Below are positions 24,387 through 35,121 of a stretch of DNA of 64,000 nt, one piece after another. The notes under the pieces were generated by a model that did not search any database, was not told where the DNA came from, and saw only the letters and a program-made list of their open reading frames with translations. Position 1 is the first letter of the stretch, and every line of letters begins with the position of its first letter. Source of the DNA: Halomonas alkalisoli (GTDB lineage Bacteria; Pseudomonadota; Gammaproteobacteria; Pseudomonadales; Halomonadaceae). The stretch spans positions 49,654 to 113,653 of the forward strand of contig NZ_JAKCMI010000046.1 of assembly GCF_021412585.1 (NCBI RefSeq). Reading direction: 5' to 3'. A program made the position numbers and the translations under genes.

Positions 24387-24995
24387 TCAGCGGGCGTCCT
24401 GCGGCGATTCGATCCGCCAGCGGGAGTACCAGGGAATGCCCTGGATATCGATGTCCAACTGACGAAGCCATCCCGCCACCACCAGGTTCGACTGGTGGGC
24501 GGCCCAGTAGGCTCGCGGGTGCGGCACGAATTGGAGGCCGAATTCTTCACTGTATACCGGCTCGACCTCACCTTCGAAATGCGCATCGAGTCGGCGCTGC
24601 AGCGCCCTGACCCGGGCCGCCTCTGCCTGGAGCGGATAGGTCCGGACCAGGCCTTCCGGCGCCAGCCTCGAAAAGTCGCCGGGCCCCGTCACGTCCTCGT
24701 GAACGCCACGTCCCAGTGCACTGGCGGTCGGCACCAGCATTGCCGCGGCGCCCGCCAGGAAGTGGCGGCGCCCTTCCACATACCACCGCCATTCGCCATA
24801 GCTGTAACGCACCATGCCGCCCTCCTCCCGCGGCAGCACCAGGCTGGCATGGCGGCCGTGATCGATCAGGTAGACATCCAGCGGCTGCGCGATGTCCACC
24901 GGAGCAGGTGGCATGACGCGGCCGGTACAACCAAAAAGCAGCAGGACAACCAGCAGCAGATATACCCAGCGCAGTGTGGCCATGAACGAATTCAT
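24387..24995 (-). CDS. DUF2459 family lipoprotein
   Basis: 202 residues; function unknown. A signal peptide ends in LLLFGC with Cys23, a lipobox. The rest fits DUF2459: VYLIDHGRHASLVLPRE, YSYGEWRWYVEGRRHFLAG, and FGLQFVPHPRAYWAAHQSNL near the end. The start codon is one base after the stop of the SpeE-like gene (TGA-T-ATG), so translation is probably coupled; the SD is weak. The family was first noted in some genomes near urease genes, and an ure region lies 4 kb away here, but the link is loose. Confidence 0.75.
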   Translation of the reverse strand: MNSFMATLRWVYLLLVVLLLFGCTGRVMPPAPVDIAQPLDVYLIDHGRHASLVLPREEGGMVRYSYGEWRWYVEGRRHFLAGAAAMLVPTASALGRGVHEDVTGPGDFSRLAPEGLVRTYPLQAEAARVRALQRRLDAHFEGEVEPVYSEEFGLQFVPHPRAYWAAHQSNLVVAGWLRQLDIDIQGIPWYSRWRIESPQDAR

Positions 24996-24996
24996 A

Positions 24997-25671
24997 TCAA
25001 CAAGCCAGCCATATCCTGTGTTTCGCCCCTTTCCCCGGACGATGAGCGCGCACGGTGACCTCCTCCACCAGAAGCCCGACTCGCCGCAGACGCTCGGTGA
25101 ACGCGGGGTCCTGCCCCGCCGACCAGATCGCCAGCACGCCATCCGGACGCAGCGCCTCCTGGGCGGCGGCGAGACCTTGCGGTGAGTATAGCCAGTCGTT
25201 CTCCTTGCGCGTCAGCCCCTCGGGGCCATTGTCGACGTCGAGCATGATGGCGTCGAAGCCGCCAGGCTCCCGGCGCAGCAGCTCACCGACATCGCCCAGG
25301 CTGACGACGGTACGAGGATCGTTCAGGGGATAGCCAGCAGCGGCTCCCAGCGCTCCCCGGTTCCAGTCGACCACGCCGGGCACCAGCTCCGCGACGACCA
25401 CCTCGGCGCTGTCGGGAAGCGAGCGTAGCGCGGCCGCCAGCGTAAACCCCATGCCAAGACCACCGATCAATACCCGGATATCGCCACGATCCGCGATACG
25501 CTGACAGGCCAGCTCGGCCAACGCATCCTCGGAGCCGTGAAGGCGGGTATTCATCAGCTCACCAGGACTGCCCGCGATGCGAATGGAGAATTCGTCATTG
25601 CGCTGCAGCAGGCGCAGCTCACTGCCCTTCCCAGGAATACTGGCAGTACCGATCACTTCGAATTTAGCCAT
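24997..25671 (-). CDS. spermidine-synthase-like methyltransferase-fold protein
   Basis: 224 residues resembling spermidine synthase (PABS) domains. The SAM-type nucleotide motif is VLIGGLGMGFTLAAAL (about 67-82), followed by the acidic strand end VVVAELVPGVVDWNRG, then FDAIMLDVDNGPEGLT and GVLAIWSAGQDPAFTERL. The short chain lacks the full N-terminal beta domain of true SpeE (~280 residues), so it may methylate or bind another substrate rather than make spermidine. First gene of a two-gene unit with the DUF2459 lipoprotein; divergent from the serine hydrolase. Confidence 0.78.
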   Translation of the reverse strand: MAKFEVIGTASIPGKGSELRLLQRNDEFSIRIAGSPGELMNTRLHGSEDALAELACQRIADRGDIRVLIGGLGMGFTLAAALRSLPDSAEVVVAELVPGVVDWNRGALGAAAGYPLNDPRTVVSLGDVGELLRREPGGFDAIMLDVDNGPEGLTRKENDWLYSPQGLAAAQEALRPDGVLAIWSAGQDPAFTERLRRVGLLVEEVTVRAHRPGKGAKHRIWLAC

Positions 25672-25827
25672 GGTGCCTCATTGGCGAGGGGGAACGCGCA
25701 AACGCCCGCAGCCATGCCAGGCACCCTGCCGCTGTACAGCATCCGACAGGGGAACCAATCATCCCGCCCCGGCTCGAAACTCGGACCGCAAGTGCATCGA
25801 CACCTGGACGGAGAGCGAGGGGGAACC

Positions 25828-26880
25828 ATGACAACGGTGGCAACGCGACGACGGCTACCCAAACGGTACCCGATACTCCTCACCATTATGCTGGCCTTGA
25901 CGGCGACTTGCCATTCACTCGCGAGCGAAGCCGACTTTCAGCCGCTGTACCAGAGCGCTCTCCAGCGCCTGGAATCCGAAGCCGGCGATATCTCACGCCT
26001 GCACTCCCTGGTCGTCGCCGAGGAGGGCGAGATCGTATTCGAGCGCACTTACGCCGGTCCCGGAAGCGACCGTCCGGTCAATATCAAGTCTCTCTCCAAG
26101 ACCGTCCTCGCCGCTCTGGTCGGCGCCGCCATCGAGCAAGGCGTGATCGAGGGCGTCGACCAGCCCGTCGTGGACCTGCTCGGCCCCCTGGCGCCCAATG
26201 ACATCGATCCGCGGGTGGAGGATATCACCGTCGGTCATCTGCTCTCGCTGCAGGCCGGGCTCGAACGCACCTCCGGCGCCAACTATGGCGCCTGGGTAGC
26301 AAGCGACAACTGGGTCGCGTATGCCCTCAGGCGTCCTTTCGTCGACCGCCCGGGCGGGCGGATGCTCTACTCTACCGGCTCGAGTCATCTGCTCTCTGCC
26401 GCCCTGGCCCAGGCCAGCGGCGACAGCACGCTTTCCCTGGCCAGGCAACTGCTGGGCGACCCGCTGAATATCACCATTCCCGACTGGCCCCGCGATCCGC
26501 AAGGTATCCATTTCGGCGGCAACGACATGCAGCTGTCGCCCCTGGCGCTGATACAGGTTGGCGAACTCTACCGGCTAGATGGCGTGATCGATGGCAGGCG
26601 TGTGTTGCCTGAAGGCTGGGTGGAAGCTTCGTGGACGCCCCGAGGCACCTCGCCCTGGACCAGCGACGGCTACGGCTATGGCTGGTTCGTTACCCGCCTG
26701 GGCGGCGAACAGGCCTACTATGGCCGTGGCTACGGTGGCCAGGCGCTCTATGTGATTCCCGACAGGAAATTGACGATCGCCATCACCGCCGATCCCCTGC
26801 CCCCCTCACCGGGGGGCAGCTTTCAGCACAGGCTGAATCGGCTGGTCGATACTCTGGTGAGCGATAAGGATGAGCGATAG
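25828..26880 (+). CDS. class C beta-lactamase-fold serine hydrolase, secreted
   Basis: 350 residues with an N-terminal basic and hydrophobic signal (PILLTIMLALTATCHSLAS). The active-site SxxK is SLSK at 88-91, within RPVNIKSLSKTVLAALVGAA. The YxN-like motif is YSTGSS, and the KTG position is replaced by RGYGGQALYV. These fit esterase / 6-aminohexanoate-hydrolase type relatives rather than a true AmpC. The substrate is not predictable. The ATG at 25828 has AGGGGG upstream; a long upstream extension of the frame is rejected because it has no signal and overlaps the divergent SpeE-like gene. Confidence 0.85.
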   Translation: MTTVATRRRLPKRYPILLTIMLALTATCHSLASEADFQPLYQSALQRLESEAGDISRLHSLVVAEEGEIVFERTYAGPGSDRPVNIKSLSKTVLAALVGAAIEQGVIEGVDQPVVDLLGPLAPNDIDPRVEDITVGHLLSLQAGLERTSGANYGAWVASDNWVAYALRRPFVDRPGGRMLYSTGSSHLLSAALAQASGDSTLSLARQLLGDPLNITIPDWPRDPQGIHFGGNDMQLSPLALIQVGELYRLDGVIDGRRVLPEGWVEASWTPRGTSPWTSDGYGYGWFVTRLGGEQAYYGRGYGGQALYVIPDRKLTIAITADPLPPSPGGSFQHRLNRLVDTLVSDKDER

Positions 26881-26901
26881 GCCCACTACCCGGCCTGTCG
26901 C

Positions 26902-26976
26902 TCAGCGGAGCCCAAGCATCGAGAGGATAAAGAGGACAACGACGATCAAGCCGATGATATAGATGATATTGCGCAT
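26902..26976 (-). CDS. 24-residue single-span membrane peptide
   Basis: Reads MRNIIYII then GLIVVVLFILSMLGLR and stops. An excellent Shine-Dalgarno AAGGAG lies 6 bases before the ATG, which argues for real translation. The peptide is one hydrophobic helix with Arg at both ends. I recall near-identical tiny proteins annotated as hypothetical in other proteobacteria, but cannot check this here. Convergent with the serine hydrolase. Confidence 0.65.
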   Translation of the reverse strand: MRNIIYIIGLIVVVLFILSMLGLR

Positions 26977-27253
26977 TCAGCACTCCTTGCTGGCAGGATA
27001 AAAGGGAGAAACCCGTGACGAATCCGATGACTTCGTCAGCTTCCAGTGTAGCGAACCTGCTGGATTCAGCCAGCAAGGCAATAAATCAGGCCCACCCTGG
27101 TTGTCGATTTTCGCGTAGCCTAATACCTTTATCAGATACCTTTATCAGAATGAAACGTGGCCTGACGGTGACAGGGGCGTAACATGGGAGAACGTCGAAG
27201 TACTCGCTGCTGACGGTCGGTTACAGCAAACTGAGCACAAGGACGGCAAACGC

Positions 27254-28177
27254 ATGTCTCGAGTACGCAAAGCGCGGAACGTCGTCTTCGTTATACTCCC
27301 CCGCGTGGGGAGCTTTGCCTGGCGCGTCTTGTCCGCCTTTCTGCGCAACCACGGCATCCTGCTGGCCGGAGGGGTCGGCTACAATATTCTTCTCTCCATC
27401 GTCCCCTTGTTCGCCCTGATAACGGTATTGTTGACCCAGGTCGTTCAGGAACAGATCCTGCTCGATGTGCTCAGCGTCCAGGTGCTGCACCTGGCCCCGG
27501 CCCACGCCGAGCTACTCATGGATGCTGTACGCGCCCTGCTCGACTCCCGCGATGCCATCGGGCTGTTCGGCCTGCTCGTGCTCCTGGTCTTCAGCTCCTT
27601 CGCCTTCCGTATGCTGGAGGATGCGCTGGCGATCATCTTTCACGCCCCCGACCCGCACAAGGGACGCAGTATCTGGGTCTCGGTGCTGCTTCCCTACGCC
27701 TTCATGCTGGTACTGGGCACCGGCCTGATGGCACTCACCCTGCTGGCCACCCTGGCTGAAGTCATCAATGCCATGTGGCTAGCCATCTTTGGCCGAAACA
27801 TGCCTTTTGCCGGCCTCTCGGAGCCGCTGCTCAACCTGTTCAGTTTCTTCGGCGTCTTCATCCTGTTCAGCGCCATCTACAAGGTGCTGCCTGTGGTGAA
27901 GATCGCATTGAGGCGCGCCATCGTGGGCGGCTTCGTGGCGGCACTGCTGTGGGAGGGGGTGCGGCTGATACTAGTGTATTACTTCGTCAACCTCTCCTTC
28001 GTCAACGTCGTCTACGGCTCCCTGGCCGCCCTCATCGTGGTGTTGTTGAGCCTGGAGGTGGGCGCGATCATCCTGCTGCTGGGTGCACAGGTGATCGCAG
28101 AGCTGGAGTACAACGCACGTCGAGGGCTACCGTGGCACGTGGACTCACGCCGGCAGCCGGTCACCCACCTGGATTGA
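27254..28177 (+). CDS. YihY/BrkB family inner-membrane protein
   Basis: 307 residues, about six membrane helices. Family blocks: SAFLRNHGILLAGGVGYNIL, LFGLLVLLVFSSFAFRMLED, FFGVFILFSAIYKVLPVVKI and the conserved AIVGGFVAALLWEGVRL and VYGSLAALIVVLLSLEV. Known members (BrkB, YihY) are poorly characterised integral membrane proteins sometimes called virulence factors or RNase BN (a misassignment). A perfect 13-bp tandem duplication (27123-27148) lies in its leader. AAGGACG precedes the start. Confidence 0.88.
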   Translation: MSRVRKARNVVFVILPRVGSFAWRVLSAFLRNHGILLAGGVGYNILLSIVPLFALITVLLTQVVQEQILLDVLSVQVLHLAPAHAELLMDAVRALLDSRDAIGLFGLLVLLVFSSFAFRMLEDALAIIFHAPDPHKGRSIWVSVLLPYAFMLVLGTGLMALTLLATLAEVINAMWLAIFGRNMPFAGLSEPLLNLFSFFGVFILFSAIYKVLPVVKIALRRAIVGGFVAALLWEGVRLILVYYFVNLSFVNVVYGSLAALIVVLLSLEVGAIILLLGAQVIAELEYNARRGLPWHVDSRRQPVTHLD

Positions 28178-28221
28178 AGCAAGCAGCACAATAATGGCAG
28201 GCCATGCCCCGATGGCCTGTC

Positions 28222-28443
28222 TCAAGGCCGATGGGCCCGGTCGGTGCGCAGGCGCCGGATCAGCGTCCACAGGCTCTTGCCAGTGAGCATACCCAGCAGG
28301 TAGATGACCACCAGGAGTATTGCCATGGGCAACCTGAGGCTCCAGGTGAGGAATCGCACTTCAACCATGACGATATTCTGTACGACGAGAATCAGTACCA
28401 ACGCCGCAATAAAAATCTTGACCGCCAGCAACAGCTTATCCAT
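28222..28443 (-). CDS. LapA-domain (DUF1049) small membrane protein
   Basis: 73 residues with two membrane helices: FIAALVLILVVQNIVMVEVRF and LPMAILLVVIYLLGMLTGKS, then a basic tail RRLRTDRAHRP. This is the LapA (lipopolysaccharide assembly protein A) domain pattern. Converges with the YihY-family gene 44 bases away. Confidence 0.8.
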   Translation of the reverse strand: MDKLLLAVKIFIAALVLILVVQNIVMVEVRFLTWSLRLPMAILLVVIYLLGMLTGKSLWTLIRRLRTDRAHRP

Positions 28444-28532
28444 GCACGCTCTCCGTCGAATCGGACTCCTTCAAGCTGAGCCCAGGCGCGTCGCCTGTCA
28501 ACTTCCTGCTTTCAACCACCAGCCGTCAACAA

Positions 28533-28556
28533 GCCACCCGTACCTTCCCGGGTGGC
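28533..28556 (-). terminator. hairpin after ureJ
   Basis: 8-bp stem GCCACCCG / CGGGTGGC with an 8-base loop, between the ureJ stop and the LapA-domain gene. No T tract is visible, so termination strength is uncertain. Confidence 0.4.
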
Positions 28557-28576
28557 CGCAGGGTAAAGCAGGTGGC

Positions 28577-29173
28577 TCAGCCCAGGGCGAAGAGTGCCCC
28601 GGCAGCGGCAATCGCGACCCCGAGGCCACGCACGAGACGGCTCTCGCGCGCCATCAGGATGCCGCCGAGCAGGCGACCGGCGTAGGTAATGGCAAGCGTG
28701 GCCAGGGTGAAACCCGCCAGGTAGGCGAGCATCGAGACGCCGTGGGGCATCTCGTTACCGTGGGCATGGCCGTGAAACAGCATGAACAGCACGACCACCC
28801 CGGCACCAAGCACACTGGGCACCTTGACCAGGGCGGCGATCAGCACACCGGCCAGCAGCACCGACAGGGCGATCCCGAACTCGACCCCGGGCAGGGCCAG
28901 GCCACCCCAGGCAAGGCCGGCACCCAGCAGCATGCCGCCGGCCGCGAGCAGGGGCGCCCCCAGGCGCAGCGGGCGAGACTGGCGAAGGCTCCAGAGGCCG
29001 ATGGCCAGCATCGCCAGCAGGTGGTCGAGCCCCAGCAGCGGGTGACTCAGGCCGGCCGCAAAGCCGCCTTCGTGGTGATGACCGGGGTGGGCAACGGCCA
29101 GGCCGGCTACCAGCAACAGGGCCGGCGCGGCGGCCAAGGCCGCCCGGGTGGCGGGGGAAATAGCTGACATCAT
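28577..29173 (-). CDS. ureJ: HupE/UreJ nickel transport protein
   Basis: 198-residue membrane protein with about six helices. After a signal-like first segment comes HPGHHHEGG, then the HupE/UreJ motif LSHPLLGLDHLLAMLAIGLW and later LFMLFHGHAHGNEMP; these His-rich motifs are thought to bind nickel. It is the last gene of the ure cluster, 60 bases after ureG, and likely supplies nickel for urease. AGGAG is 9 bases before the ATG at 29173; the next codon is also ATG. Confidence 0.9.
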   Translation of the reverse strand: MMSAISPATRAALAAAPALLLVAGLAVAHPGHHHEGGFAAGLSHPLLGLDHLLAMLAIGLWSLRQSRPLRLGAPLLAAGGMLLGAGLAWGGLALPGVEFGIALSVLLAGVLIAALVKVPSVLGAGVVVLFMLFHGHAHGNEMPHGVSMLAYLAGFTLATLAITYAGRLLGGILMARESRLVRGLGVAIAAAGALFALG

Positions 29174-29233
29174 GAGAACGTTCTCCTGAGCGATGACTGG
29201 AACGATGGTGAGGCGATGATGGGAAGTCGGTTG

Positions 29234-29866
29234 TCAGACGGCCGCAGCCTGGGGCCGGCGCTCCGGCAGCATGCCGCGGTCGAGGATGAAGCGGATGATC
29301 GTCTCCAGGCCCACCCCGTCATAGAGATTGGTGAAGACGAAGGGGCGCTCGCCACGCATCTTCTTCGAATCCCGCTCCATGACATCCAGCGAGGCATGCA
29401 CCTGCTCAGCGATATCGATCTTGTTGATGATCAGCAGATCCGACTTGGTGATGCCGGGCCCGCCCTTGCGCGGAATCTTGTCGCCGGCCGAGACGTCGAT
29501 CACATAGAGGGTGAGATCGGAGAGCTCGGGGCTGAAGGTGGCCGACAGGTTGTCGCCGCCGGACTCCACCAGCACCAGCTCCAGGCCGCGATGACGCGCC
29601 TGCAGGTCGTCGATGGCCGCCAGGTTCATGGAGGCGTCCTCGCGAATGGCGGTATGCGGGCAGCCGCCGGTTTCCACCCCGAGAATGCGATCCGCCGGCA
29701 GCGCATCGTGCTTGAGCAGGAAGTCGGCATCTTCGCGGGTATAGATGTCGTTGGTGACCACGGCAATATCGTAGTGGTCACGCAGCGCCAGGCAGAGCTG
29801 CTTGAGCAGTGCCGTCTTGCCGGAACCCACCGGGCCGCCGACGCCGATACGTAAACAGTGTGTCAT
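29234..29866 (-). CDS. ureG: urease accessory GTPase UreG
   Basis: GTPase that energises nickel insertion into urease with UreD, UreF and UreE. 210 residues, SIMIBI P-loop family. Walker A GGPVGSGKT is at 10-18. Also visible are VVTNDIYTREDADFL, the nickel-site GVETGGCPHTAIRED (CPH motif), LVLVESGGDNLSATFSPEL and the guanine-specificity NKID in DLLIINKIDIAE. Lies between ureF and ureJ. Confidence 0.97.
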   Translation of the reverse strand: MTHCLRIGVGGPVGSGKTALLKQLCLALRDHYDIAVVTNDIYTREDADFLLKHDALPADRILGVETGGCPHTAIREDASMNLAAIDDLQARHRGLELVLVESGGDNLSATFSPELSDLTLYVIDVSAGDKIPRKGGPGITKSDLLIINKIDIAEQVHASLDVMERDSKKMRGERPFVFTNLYDGVGLETIIRFILDRGMLPERRPQAAAV

Positions 29867-29952
29867 GTCGATCTCTCCTTGGCCGCTTGGGCGGCTTTGT
29901 CAGGTTCATGGGATGCCGGGCCAACTGCTGCCTGGTGACATCCGCTGTTCCA

Positions 29953-30676
29953 TCAACTGCGAAACAGCCGCGAATATTGGGTTTCGTGTAGTGCGCTGGC
30001 CAACGCCAGGCCAGGCAGCACAGGTCCCAGCTCGTCGTCCTCCAGGGCCAGCGCCTCATCCACCGCCGTCACGAGGGCCGGGCGCAGCCGCTCCACCAGC
30101 CGCTGGGCCGAGGTATGGCCAAGCGGCAGCGCCTTGCAGGCCACCGCCAGCTGGTTCTCCAGCCAGGCCCAGGCGAAGCCGAGCAGCGCCTGGCGCACCG
30201 GCACGCCACGGACATGGGCCGTCCAGGCGAATGCCGTCACGTAGCCGGCCCCCGGCGGCAGCGCGGGCGACGCTCTCGAAGGACTTTTCTCAGGGCTATT
30301 CGGCAGCAGGTCGAGGCTGCCCAGCAGCCGGATCAGCGAAGCCCCCAGGCGCGAATCTTCCGCCGCCAGCTCGGCGGTTTCGCGGTTGGCCGCAAGCCAC
30401 CGGTCCCACTCGGCCACCGCTTCCCCATCGCCTGCCGCCCAGGCCGCCTGAAGACGCGCCAGCACCGGCAGCTCGCACCGGGTCAGGCCGTCCTCCAGCA
30501 CCCCTTCCAGCCACTCGCCGAGGCTCGCCTCATCGCTGACCCAGCCCAGCTCGAAGGCACTCTCCAGGCCCTGGGAGAAGGCGAAGGCGCCGATAGGCAG
30601 TGCCGGGCTGACCAGTTGCAGGAGCCCCAGCAGGGCGAGGTCATCGCCCCCTCCCTGCCCCGCCACCGCTGCCCGT

Positions 30677-30687
<11 letters not shown>
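29953..30687 (-). CDS. ureF: urease accessory protein UreF
   Basis: All-helical chaperone that binds UreD-urease and gates UreG. 244 residues. The family core LLQLVSPALPIGAFAFSQGLE is clear, and the conserved C-terminal region LVTAVDEALALEDDELGPVLP precedes LASALHETQYSRLFRS. The frame is open far upstream inside ureE, so I chose the ATG at 30687 (MPTERAAVAGQ), which overlaps the ureE stop by 11 bases and suits coupled translation. ATG at 30699 is an alternative. Confidence 0.92.
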
Positions 30688-31258
<571 letters not shown>

Positions 31259-31589
31259 CGTTCATGTCCTTTTTGAGCTTCGAATCCGCAGCCCATTAAC
31301 CGCGGCTAACCCGGCGACAGGTCTAGGCGGGGGCGCTGTAAATACTTCCCTGTACGCTACCGATTCCTTCCCTGGAATCGGACCCCCGCTGCGACCTGCC
31401 CCCGGCGCCGCTAATGTTGGTGGTCATTGCCCCGGCTTGCCTCGAACTTCATCCATGAAGCTCGACTCGAAGCAATCGGCGAGCGTGATGTAGCGCGCGA
31501 AGCACGGAGCGCAAAAACCGGAGCATAGTGGGCTATGTGAGGATTTTGAGCACCGCGCGACAAAGCGATACGCACGCGCAGCCATTGGT
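31259..31589. repeat. gap between ureC and ureE with imperfect palindromic element
   Basis: Two segments stand out. 31315-31410 is GC-rich, with an inverted pair GATTCCTTCCC / GGGAATC-like around 31358-31380 inside a stretch starting GGGGGCGCTGTAAATAC, which resembles short dispersed intergenic repeats of Halomonas as I remember them. 31483-31570 forms an imperfect palindrome: CATAG-TGGG-CTATG at the centre, then CAAAA / TTTTG, then GCGCG / CGCGC arms. No gene is supported. It may hold a promoter or an RNA-processing element for ureEFG. Confidence 0.45.
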
Positions 31590-33301
<1,712 letters not shown>

Positions 33302-33305
<4 letters not shown>

Positions 33306-33649
33306 GGCTTGCCTCCCTTGTCCGCCGTGTCGATCACGCCCATCACCTCGCCGCGGAAGCCATACACATGACGACGGCCGACGAAGGGAATCAAGGTCAC
33401 CTCGCGGGACTGGCCGGGCTCGAAGCGGATGGCCGTGCCCGCCGCCACGTCGAGGCGGTGCCCACGCGCGCGGTCGCGATCGAAGGTCAGCGCCGGATTG
33501 GCCTCGGCAAAGTGATAGTGGGAACCGATCTGGATCGGCCGGTCGCCGGTATTGGCGACCTCGATACTGATCCGTTCACGCCCCTCGCAGAGCGCGATCT
33601 CGCCATCCTTCAGTTGATACTGTCCTGGAATCATGGGGCCGGGAATCAT
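33302..33649 (-). CDS. ureB: urease beta subunit
   Basis: Structural subunit of the (UreABC)3 urease, 115 residues. Family core: VANTGDRPIQIGSHYHFAEA and LDVAAGTAIRFEPGQSREV. GGAGG is 10 bases before the ATG at 33649; a second in-frame ATG (33634) is closer to the usual ~105-residue length. ATGA overlap with ureC. Confidence 0.96.
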
Positions 33650-33675
33650 GGATGTTTTCCCTCCTGCAGCCAGTG

Positions 33676-33978
33676 TTAGACGATGGGCGAATGAACCGTG
33701 ACCAGCTTCGTTCCATCCGGGAAAGTCGCTTCCACCTGCACCTCGTCGACCATCTCGGCCACGCCCTCCATGACGTCATCACGGCTGAGGATCTCGCGGC
33801 CGTAGCTCATCATTTCGGCGACGGTGCGGCCGTCACGGGCGCCCTCCATGATCTCGGCACTGATCAGGGCCACCGCCTCGGGGTAGTTGAGCTTGAGCCC
33901 GCGCGCTCGGCGACGTTCGGCAAGCAGGGCGGCGGTAAACAGCAGCAGCTTGTCCTTGTCTCTGGGGGTCAGTTCCAT
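33676..33978 (-). CDS. ureA: urease gamma subunit
   Basis: Smallest structural subunit of urease, exactly the usual 100 residues: MELTPRDKDKLLLFTAALLA, RARGLKLNYPEAVALISAEI and GTKLVTVHSPI. AGGAGAA precedes the ATG at 33978. The upstream extension of the frame is rejected. Lies 17 bases after ureD. Confidence 0.97.
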   Translation of the reverse strand: MELTPRDKDKLLLFTAALLAERRRARGLKLNYPEAVALISAEIMEGARDGRTVAEMMSYGREILSRDDVMEGVAEMVDEVQVEATFPDGTKLVTVHSPIV

Positions 33979-33995
33979 GAGATTCTCCTGGAGAG

Positions 33996-34889
33996 TCAGG
34001 TAAACCAGATACGGGGGGGATGGGCACATGTACCGCTCAGCAGCGGCCTGAGACACGCCCAGGCCTGCTGGCAGATTTCCCATGCCTCATTGCGTTCGTT
34101 GCCCAGATAGCGCAGCAGCAGGACGCCATGACGCACCGTCACCGCCCAGCGTGGGCTGGTGGCTATGGCATCACGCAACGCTTCGATGGCCTCGCCCTCG
34201 TCGCCCAGCCCCACCGCCCATAGCGTGGCCTGCACCGTGGCGCCACCCTGCCCCCAGCGCCCGGCGAAACGCGGGTGCAGCGGGTCCAACGGCTGGCGTT
34301 CCAGCCAGAGCGGCTTGCCGTCTCGCATCAGGCGAAAGCGCTGGTCGATGCGGCCGGAGACATAGGGCAGGTCGCTCGCCGGACGCCCCAGCGCCAGCAC
34401 CTCCCAGCCCAGGCAGCGCGCCGAGCCGGCAAGGTCGATATGCGTCGACTGCTCTCCCATGGAGCCGTCGAAGGCGATGGTCTCCTGGGGCAGCCATTCG
34501 AGAATGGCGCCGTCGGCCACTTCAAGGTGGGTCTGCTGGCCCCAGGCCACGCCATGGCTGTCGGCGCGGTAGAGCTTGTTGGCGGCGGGCGTAGTCAGCA
34601 GCGCACGGGCATCCGCGCCCACCCGGGCCGAGATCGCCAGCCTGTCGCCACTGACCAACCCTCCCGGCGGATGCAGCAGGTAAACGTGGCAGGTGCCCGA
34701 CCGTCCTTCGGGATAGAACGGCCGCTGTACCCGTAGCGGCCCCTGGTGACGCGCACGAACCATGCGCGTGACCCCGTCACGTGCCTCGAAGGCGAGTGCC
34801 AGCGAGGCCGCCCAGTGGCGCCCCGCATCGAAGCGGTGGCCGGAATCCGCCGTCGGCATGTTGTCCAGTGAGGTTTCGCAGGCAGTCAT
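33996..34889 (-). CDS. ureD: urease accessory protein UreD
   Basis: Scaffold that recruits UreF-UreG to apo-urease. 297 residues from the ATG at 34889 (MTACETSLDNM). Family blocks: HQGPLRVQRPFYPEG, CHVYLLHPPGGLVSGDRL, LLTTPAANKLYRAD, LEWLPQETIAFDGS. An ATG ten codons later (34859) is an alternative; the longer frame reaching 35081 would run past the predicted sigma-54 promoter at 34926-34941 and is rejected. First gene of ureDABC. The predicted transcript start near 34915 leaves about 25 bases of leader. Confidence 0.94.
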   Translation of the reverse strand: MTACETSLDNMPTADSGHRFDAGRHWAASLALAFEARDGVTRMVRARHQGPLRVQRPFYPEGRSGTCHVYLLHPPGGLVSGDRLAISARVGADARALLTTPAANKLYRADSHGVAWGQQTHLEVADGAILEWLPQETIAFDGSMGEQSTHIDLAGSARCLGWEVLALGRPASDLPYVSGRIDQRFRLMRDGKPLWLERQPLDPLHPRFAGRWGQGGATVQATLWAVGLGDEGEAIEALRDAIATSPRWAVTVRHGVLLLRYLGNERNEAWEICQQAWACLRPLLSGTCAHPPRIWFT

Positions 34890-34925
34890 GGGTGCCCCGT
34901 GGCAAAGCGTGTCTGACTCTGTCTC

Positions 34926-34941
34926 AGCAAAGGTCGTACCA
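34926..34941 (-). promoter_or_regulatory. sigma-54 promoter of ureDABC
   Basis: Reads TGGTACGACCTTTGCT on the minus strand: TGG-N10-TTGC geometry with GG and GC exactly ten bases apart, one mismatch from TGGCAC-N5-TTGCW. Predicted start near 34915. A weak NtrC-like site (CGCACC-N5-AGTGCG) is at 35050-35066, about 140 bases upstream. Confidence 0.6.
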
Positions 34942-34972
34942 GAATGGTGAATGCCCATGTTTGCCATTCTGG
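34939..34972. promoter_or_regulatory. inverted repeat upstream of ureD
   Basis: Perfect 9-bp arms CCAGAATGG and CCATTCTGG separated by 16 bases, abutting the -24 element of the predicted ureD sigma-54 promoter. Could be an operator for a dimeric regulator or an upstream hairpin. Confidence 0.45.
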
Positions 34973-35121
34973 AACAATGCTTTACGACGAAATGAGAGGG
35001 CGAATAGACCGGCTGTCGACGCTTCGTGGTGCATGAAGCCGCCTGGCGACGCACCATGTCAGTGCGGTGGCCGCCAGGCAAACGCCATTACAGTGCAGAG
35101 GAATGGACACCTGGCTGTCCG

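Noticed and set aside
25537..25827. N-terminal extension of the serine hydrolase
   Set aside because: It overlaps the divergent SpeE-like gene, and the ATG at 25828 has a strong ribosome site and starts a proper signal peptide.
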